Source: Apiotrichum sp. Y4204 (taxonomy: Eukaryota > Basidiomycota > Tremellomycetes > Trichosporonales > Trichosporonaceae). From it: 64,000 nucleotides of DNA. The notes under the pieces were generated by a model. The model saw only the letters and a program-made list of their open reading frames with translations, made no database searches and was not told the DNA's origin. The DNA lies in assembly GCA_025531455.1 (NCBI GenBank), contig JAMYHL010000006.1, forward strand, positions 868,001 to 932,000, read 5' to 3'. Shown here piece after piece: positions 59,239 through 64,000 of this stretch (the first letter of the stretch is position 1; each line of letters begins with the position of its first letter). A program made the translations under genes and the position numbers.

Positions 59239-60321
59239 GATGGATGTGGGAAAGAGGTGAGGGAGTAGTGAGCTAAGGAGAGAGATCCGGACGGAGGAGA
59301 ACAGAGATTATGTCTAACTAGGAGTGAAACCACAACAACAAGAAAAGTTGGGAAACGCGATCCGCAACACGTCCGCTGCGATAGATAAGGAGATGGAAAA
59401 CCTGCCCTCTTGACGGTGACATTGTGTGGTGGTGACGCTCCACGACCTTTACTCGTGAGGCACCGCCAGGTCCCACCCGCGCGTCCGTGGAGATACCCCG
59501 GTTCCGTTGTGCAAAGTCGCGATGATGACGTTGGCCCTCTGGCCTCTGGCTCTCCTGCCACGGTTTTGTGTGCTGCGCGCTCCATTTAGCACCCCCTTGT
59601 CCCGGGCTTGACGTCACATCACAGAGAAAACGGGACGCGGCTGGCGGCGCGCAACGTGGGGCCATGTGAGTTTCATTAGTAGTAGTGGGCCGTGATTTGC
59701 CGAGTGGCTGACCGCGGTACCGCGGCCGATCTCAACATCCCCCTGCGCTTATCTCGTAAGCCACGATTGGGTGAGCACCGGGTGTAGAATCCCTATCCAT
59801 ACAGTAGCTCCATCTTCGATATTGGATTATCCACAACAGTTTGACAAACCAGATATGAGAAGTCGAGGGATTGGGGGTGCATGTGAGTCATCAGCGGGGC
59901 TTAAGTCTGGACTCTTCGAAACATCCGCAGTTGCCAGGCTGGAATGCACGTGCACAGTAAAGTGTAAGTCATGAGGTGGAGCTGCCATGGCGTCCTGTTC
60001 CGCGCTGCCCATCCAAGTCCGTCACTAATTTGCTAGTTCGCTATGGTAGCGTCGGCAACATCCTCTTGTGATGGCCACTACGAGTATTGCAGACAGACTA
60101 TTCACAGCAACTATCTAAAGCCTCTGGACGCCGCGGACTCGGCAGCACTAACATCCAACCCTGCGCCGTGCACTTCCAAACAACCGCTGCATACAAAGTA
60201 CTGATTCTTCAAACTGGATCTTTCCGACGTCTCTGCAGCACAAGCAGCCCCGACGGCTCCCTCCCTCTCTCTCTTTCCCCGTGATTTTGCCGAATCCCTT
60301 CCCGCCGGCGCCGCCCACGTG
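59239..60321. promoter_or_regulatory. MIR1 upstream region
   Basis: About 1.1 kb between the MIR1 start codon and the tRNA gene. It contains a TGACGTCA at 59609-59616 and a GACCGCGGTACCGCGG-type GC palindrome near 59710-59725. No gene is seen. Confidence 0.5.
59609..59616. promoter_or_regulatory. CRE-type palindrome TGACGTCA
   Basis: Perfect 8-base CRE about 370 bases upstream of the MIR1 start. Function is inferred from the consensus only. Confidence 0.45.
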
Positions 60322-60420
60322 CTCTCAATAGCTCAGTTGGTAGAGCGCCGGACTGTAACTGTTACCTCCGAGTGTCGAACTCATATCCGTCGGTCCCCTG
60401 TTCGAATCAGGGTTGGGAGA
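60322..60420 (+). tRNA. tRNA-Tyr (anticodon GTA), intron-containing
   Basis: Acceptor arms CTCTCAA (60322-60328) and TTGGGAG (60413-60419) pair with one G-T, with discriminator A at 60420. The D arm TAGCTCAGTTGGTAGAGC forms the A box, and CCCTGTTCGAATCAGGG is the T arm and B box. The anticodon GTA is at 60355-60357, followed by A37 and then a probable 26-nt intron (60359-60384), placed just where eukaryotic tRNA-Tyr introns lie. The anticodon stem CCGGA/TCCGT has four pairs and one terminal C-T mismatch. It decodes TAC and TAT. No other tRNA was found. Confidence 0.9.
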
Positions 60421-60673
60421 GCGTGTCGCGCGATGGCGGCGACGTTTTTGGGTGCCGTGCGGCGTTGAGCGAGGGCGGAGGCCGAGGTGGGGTGCGGCGC
60501 GCCGCGCTGTGGCATCGATGGGCTGGGTGATGATCGTGCTGATAGGCTCAAGGCCGAACAGCTGGCAACGACATGTCAATGTGGAGGATCCGGCATCGCC
60601 CCGCATGCCCAATCACTCAGCATTCGCAATCGCAACAAGCACATCTTGCATGGCTACAGTGTCCAACTAACTT

Positions 60674-62963
60674 CTAGGCATCGTAGATCTTGAGGGGGAT
60701 CTCGACACGCCACACGAGCGCATGGGTATCCTCCTTTCCAAAATGGTTGTTACTGACCGCGAACACAAAGTAGTCATTCGGATTCGCTGGATCTTGGCAA
60801 TTAGCGACTGCGATGCTGCCCCACGTCCCGGCAAGGTTTGCGGGGGCGAGGCCGAATCGCGCGAGCTGCACGCCGTCCAGCAAATCAATCCACGGGACGG
60901 GTACTGCGGCGTGCACATCGGCCTTTAGCACGCCGTTCGGCGCCACCGCGTCGTAGCCCGTCGTATACGCCATGTGCGCGATATCCGTTGCGCCCGCCGT
61001 CGAGAGGAGGTAAAACCGCTGATTCTCCTCGTTTCCGGCCAAGACCATAAACGTGTCGTCGGAGAGGTAACGCAACTCTCCGGCAGGGAGCGGTGCGCCG
61101 TCCGGCCCGAGGGGGAGCTCAACGACGTACGAGTGCGCGAGCGTCGCGTTCCCCGACGAAACATCGTACGCGAGGAGACGGGAGTATCGCCCCACGCCGC
61201 CCACCGAGTCCTGGAGCAGCGCACTAGCGAGAAGGACGTACACGCGCTGGCGGTCCGTGCTCATCGTGAGTCCCGAGAAGCCGCGGCCCGGCGCGCGCCC
61301 CTTGTCCATACCCGTAGCGGCGTCGATCGAGAACACGACCTCGTCCCCCCTCCGCGGGATGAACGCGGGCGGCGCAGCGAAACGCCGCAGCATGACCGCC
61401 TCCTTGGACATTTTGAGCAGACTGGGGGTGTACCCCTCCGCAACCCAGAACGTCGTATCGGGGTTCATCGCCAGCCCCTGCGAGTCGGCGCTCTGCCGCC
61501 GCCCGTCGCTCTCGGACGGCCGCGGAACCGGTTCACTCCCGTTACCCGCCCACATCGCGTCCTTGCCCGTGAGGTACCGCGCGCCAAACTCCTTGTACGC
61601 CAGAGTCCAGGGGATGGAGAAGTTGGTGAGCGTGCCGCCGGCGGCGGACGCGCCGGTGTGCGGATGCAGCTCAAAGTTGAGGTAGCTGTACCGCTGAATA
61701 AAGTCCTCCGTTCCGCCGAGCCCGCGGTCCGGCTGGATGAGCATCTGGCCGGTGAACCCGCGGTCGGCGGGCCACAGGCCGATAAAGTGCAGCGCGCCGA
61801 CGGCGCCGACGCTGTGGTTCAAAAAGTCGGGGAGCGTGGCGGGGATGGCGCCGGCCGCTACCAGGCCCTTGTTGATGAACGTGTGTCCGCCCACTGTCAC
61901 GGTTGCGGAGGGTGCTGGCGACAAGGTCGCGTTTGGCAGTACAGTGGTGTTTCCGGTCGTGGTGGCGTTTGGGAGAGCAGTGGCATTTGGCATGATCGTC
62001 GCATTCGGCGGAATGAGAGTTGTGGCATTCGGCGCCATCGTGACCTGTGCAGAGGTCATGACCGGAGGCCTGGCAGATACAGCGGTTTCCGACAGCACGG
62101 CGGTCGAGCTAGCGCCCGTGGGGACGGTTCCGGTAGAATCCCCGACAGGGACAGTGGTGTTCTCCACTGGGGGCGTAGCGCTCTCGATAGGCGTCATTGA
62201 CGAGAAGCTGTCTGTCGGGACTGGAACCGCGGTGTTTATGGCCGTGGTGGACTCGATGGTCTGGGTCGCGCGCGTGGTCTCAGGCTGCACAACTGTCTCC
62301 GAAGAGGACTGCGAGGGAGTCGTCTGCGGGGTAGTGGACATCTCGGGCTCCGGCAGGGCGTCTGTGGTCTCGGGCTGCGGGGTGGCTGTCGTGATGGCAG
62401 GCTCCGACGGAGTTACGGGTTGAACACTTGTCGGCGCCGGCTCAGCAGTCGAGACCAAAAGCTGAGGCGCGGTCACCTCTGCGCGGGGCCAGCACTGCAT
62501 CCCGCGGATACGCTGCCACCCGAGCCCGTTCTCGCGGAGGAAGCGGGGCAGGCTAAAGTTCCGTCTATCGGTGACGGTCGGGGATGTTTGGTTGTGCTGC
62601 GCGATGACAAAGGTGCACAACCGCTCGCCGTCGCCGCTGAGGTCCCACGGCGCGAAGACGGTGCCGTTCCTGGGACGGCCGTTCCAGAGCTGCTCGTTCG
62701 AGGTGCCAGTGACGAGGGTGCCTTCCTGCGGCCACCCCGACTGATGTCAGTGAGGAAATAGAAGGGGGACGCACAGAGAGAATTGAGACGGTCGTGAGGA
62801 GCTCGCCGCGCCCAGCGCCCGCGATCCATTGAGGGACGTAGTCTGTGTCCCGCTCGACGAGGGCATGCCGGCTGTCGAGGGCGACGGGCGATGCGGTGGC
62901 CGTGAGCGCCACAACCAGCGCGGAAATCAGCAGCATCGTGGGTGAGAATAGGAGGTGGGCCAT
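60674..62963 (-). CDS. Secreted phytase-esterase-like protein
   Basis: Two exons (34-nt intron near 62730) give 751 residues. A signal peptide is evident (MLLISALVVALTATASPV, preceded by a short MAHLLFSPT), so the product is secreted or wall-bound. About 180 Thr/Ser/Pro-rich residues follow, with many PNAT repeats, likely heavily O- and N-glycosylated. The C-terminal 430 residues carry the esterase-like-activity-of-phytase pattern: FIGLWPADRGFTGQMLIQPD, LAMNPDTTFWVAEGYTPSLL, GRGFSGLTMSTDRQRVYVLL, GRYSRLLAYDVSSG and GELRYLSDDTFMVLAGNEEN. It ends VFAVSNNHFGKEDTHALVWR. Substrate unknown; the family name comes from a domain first linked to phytases, so phosphate release is not proven. Confidence 0.82.
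61905..62420 (-). repeat. Thr/Ser/Pro-rich region with PNAT repeats
   Basis: Within the secreted protein. Includes at least five PNATx units (61960-62050 region) and many TxP/SxE stretches. Likely a glycosylated stalk or wall-spanning segment. Confidence 0.75.
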
Positions 62964-64000
62964 TTACCATCACGACGCTGCATCTTCTTTCGCTTCTTAT
63001 ATGCTTCTGATTCTCCTTCTCTGTTCCTCATCTCCCACTCTTCTGGACATGATTGCCACGGAAGAGGAACAAACGCGATCTTACCTTCACAACGGACGAG
63101 GAGCAAACGCTACCTTTATATCTTCTTAGAACGCCGTCCCAGACCCGAGGTTTGATGCGCTGCGTTTAGGTTTAGAGTTGTGGTGACACCACCTGTCTCG
63201 ACGGGAAAGAGGTGAAGGACACGGTCAAGCATCAAGCACGGCTGTCTCGGAGCAACGGAGACAGGGCCGCGAGTAACAACATGTCATCAGGTCGCCGTCA
63301 GTTCAAGTTCAGTCCGACGCTTGAATACTTGTTGCAGAGCTTGAACTCCGGTCCTTCGTTTGGGTAGGATGAAACACGGAGGTTGCTGAGACCCAGGTTC
63401 ACGTAATGAATGTGGCAGCAGCAGTGTGATCGGAGCAGTCCGAGGCAGGGTATGCACGGCAAGCGCGGAAAGGCACATTGCTCTTGCTCTTGGGGCATGC
63501 GTATTCCGTCCCGTCGCCGTGGAGTGCCGAGCGAGCGCTCCGAGTCTCTTGGATACATAAAAGCCAAGAGAGAAAAGTGTGTTTGCACTTTTGCTCTTCC
63601 GTCCGAAACCGAATTTCATTCCACCACCCTTCTCGTTCCTCCTTCTCGTTCCTCATGATATACAAAGTAAGTACCCCTTCCATCGTCCGTGCACGCTTTT
63701 CCTCTCCGTCGGATATCGGATGACCACTTGTTCCCTATTAGCTGTACGATTGGGGGCCATCACCCCCAGCCCATGACAGTACTCCTTGTCATAACGCTCT
63801 GAACCACTACACCCCCGACACCTTTCCACTCCCCCATCTGGCTTGGGCCGTGCTGACAGATTCAGATTGTAGTCTGCGGTGAAGATGCACTTGATGCACT
63901 CGATGCGTCCGGGCATCGCTGGGGAACCTCTGCATGACCCGCTTGTCTGCGGATGAATACCACTCATTCCCATCTCACCCATCGCCGCCTCCGCAGGGTG
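62964..64000. other. Right-edge intergenic region
   Basis: About 1 kb upstream of the secreted-protein gene. I found no convincing gene. A 109-codon minus-strand frame at 63653-63982 has two CxxC pairs, but no family match and no splice support. A gene entering from the right edge cannot be excluded. Confidence 0.45.

Noticed and set aside
63653..63982. Minus-strand frame with two CxxC pairs at the right edge
   Set aside because: The pairs are far apart, no zinc-finger spacing fits, and splice sites that would extend it are not evident.

Overview
This is eukaryotic nuclear DNA from a fungus, most likely a basidiomycetous yeast; Tremellomycetes is my best guess. Nearly every gene is interrupted, usually by introns of only 31-60 nt with GTRNGT donors and a CTGAC or CTAAC branch motif almost touching the CAG acceptor. 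The DNA is GC-rich. Core eukaryotic genes lie on both strands with no operon structure. For every multi-exon model I checked that genomic span minus introns is a multiple of three and that the joined frames give continuous family-like protein.

Left part (1-17.4 kb): the 5' end of ATG27 (autophagy) runs off the left edge. Then come RAD21/SCC1 (mitotic cohesin kleisin), CCL1 (cyclin H of TFIIH) and REC8 (meiotic kleisin, 17 exons), so two kleisin paralogues flank one small gene. Next are a five-finger CCCH RNA-binding protein (ZC3H3/Red5 type), a type I DAHP synthase (shikimate entry), VPS55, an uncharacterised low-complexity protein and a PRA1/Yip3 Golgi protein.

Middle (17.9-43.8 kb): a large repeat-rich two-pass membrane protein of unknown function, an mpaB/rubber-oxygenase-like membrane protein, EDC4/Ge-1 (mRNA decapping scaffold), a RIM9/PalI pH-sensing membrane protein, ARF6, BFR2/AATF (small-subunit processome), a DUF2015 protein and an R3H-type protein. 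Long apparently gene-free stretches lie at 21.6-24.4, 26.1-27.9, 33.4-36.8 and 37.7-39.7 kb.

Right part (44-64 kb): an SLH1/ASCC3-type RNA helicase with a decayed second cassette, PWP2 (UTP-B subunit of the small-subunit processome), a transcription factor with two C2H2 fingers plus a Zn2Cys6 cluster, a mitochondrial phosphate carrier, an intron-containing tRNA-Tyr and a secreted phytase-esterase-like protein.

Most genes are unrelated housekeeping neighbours. The points I consider most worth following are the paired kleisin locus, the stop-free in-frame 423-nt intron in PRA1, the degenerate C-terminal half of the SLH1-like helicase, the repeat architecture of the 17.9-21.6 kb membrane protein, and a tandem CRE between two gene 3' ends, where no promoter is expected. 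I saw no mobile element, CRISPR array, virus-derived or bacterial-type gene.
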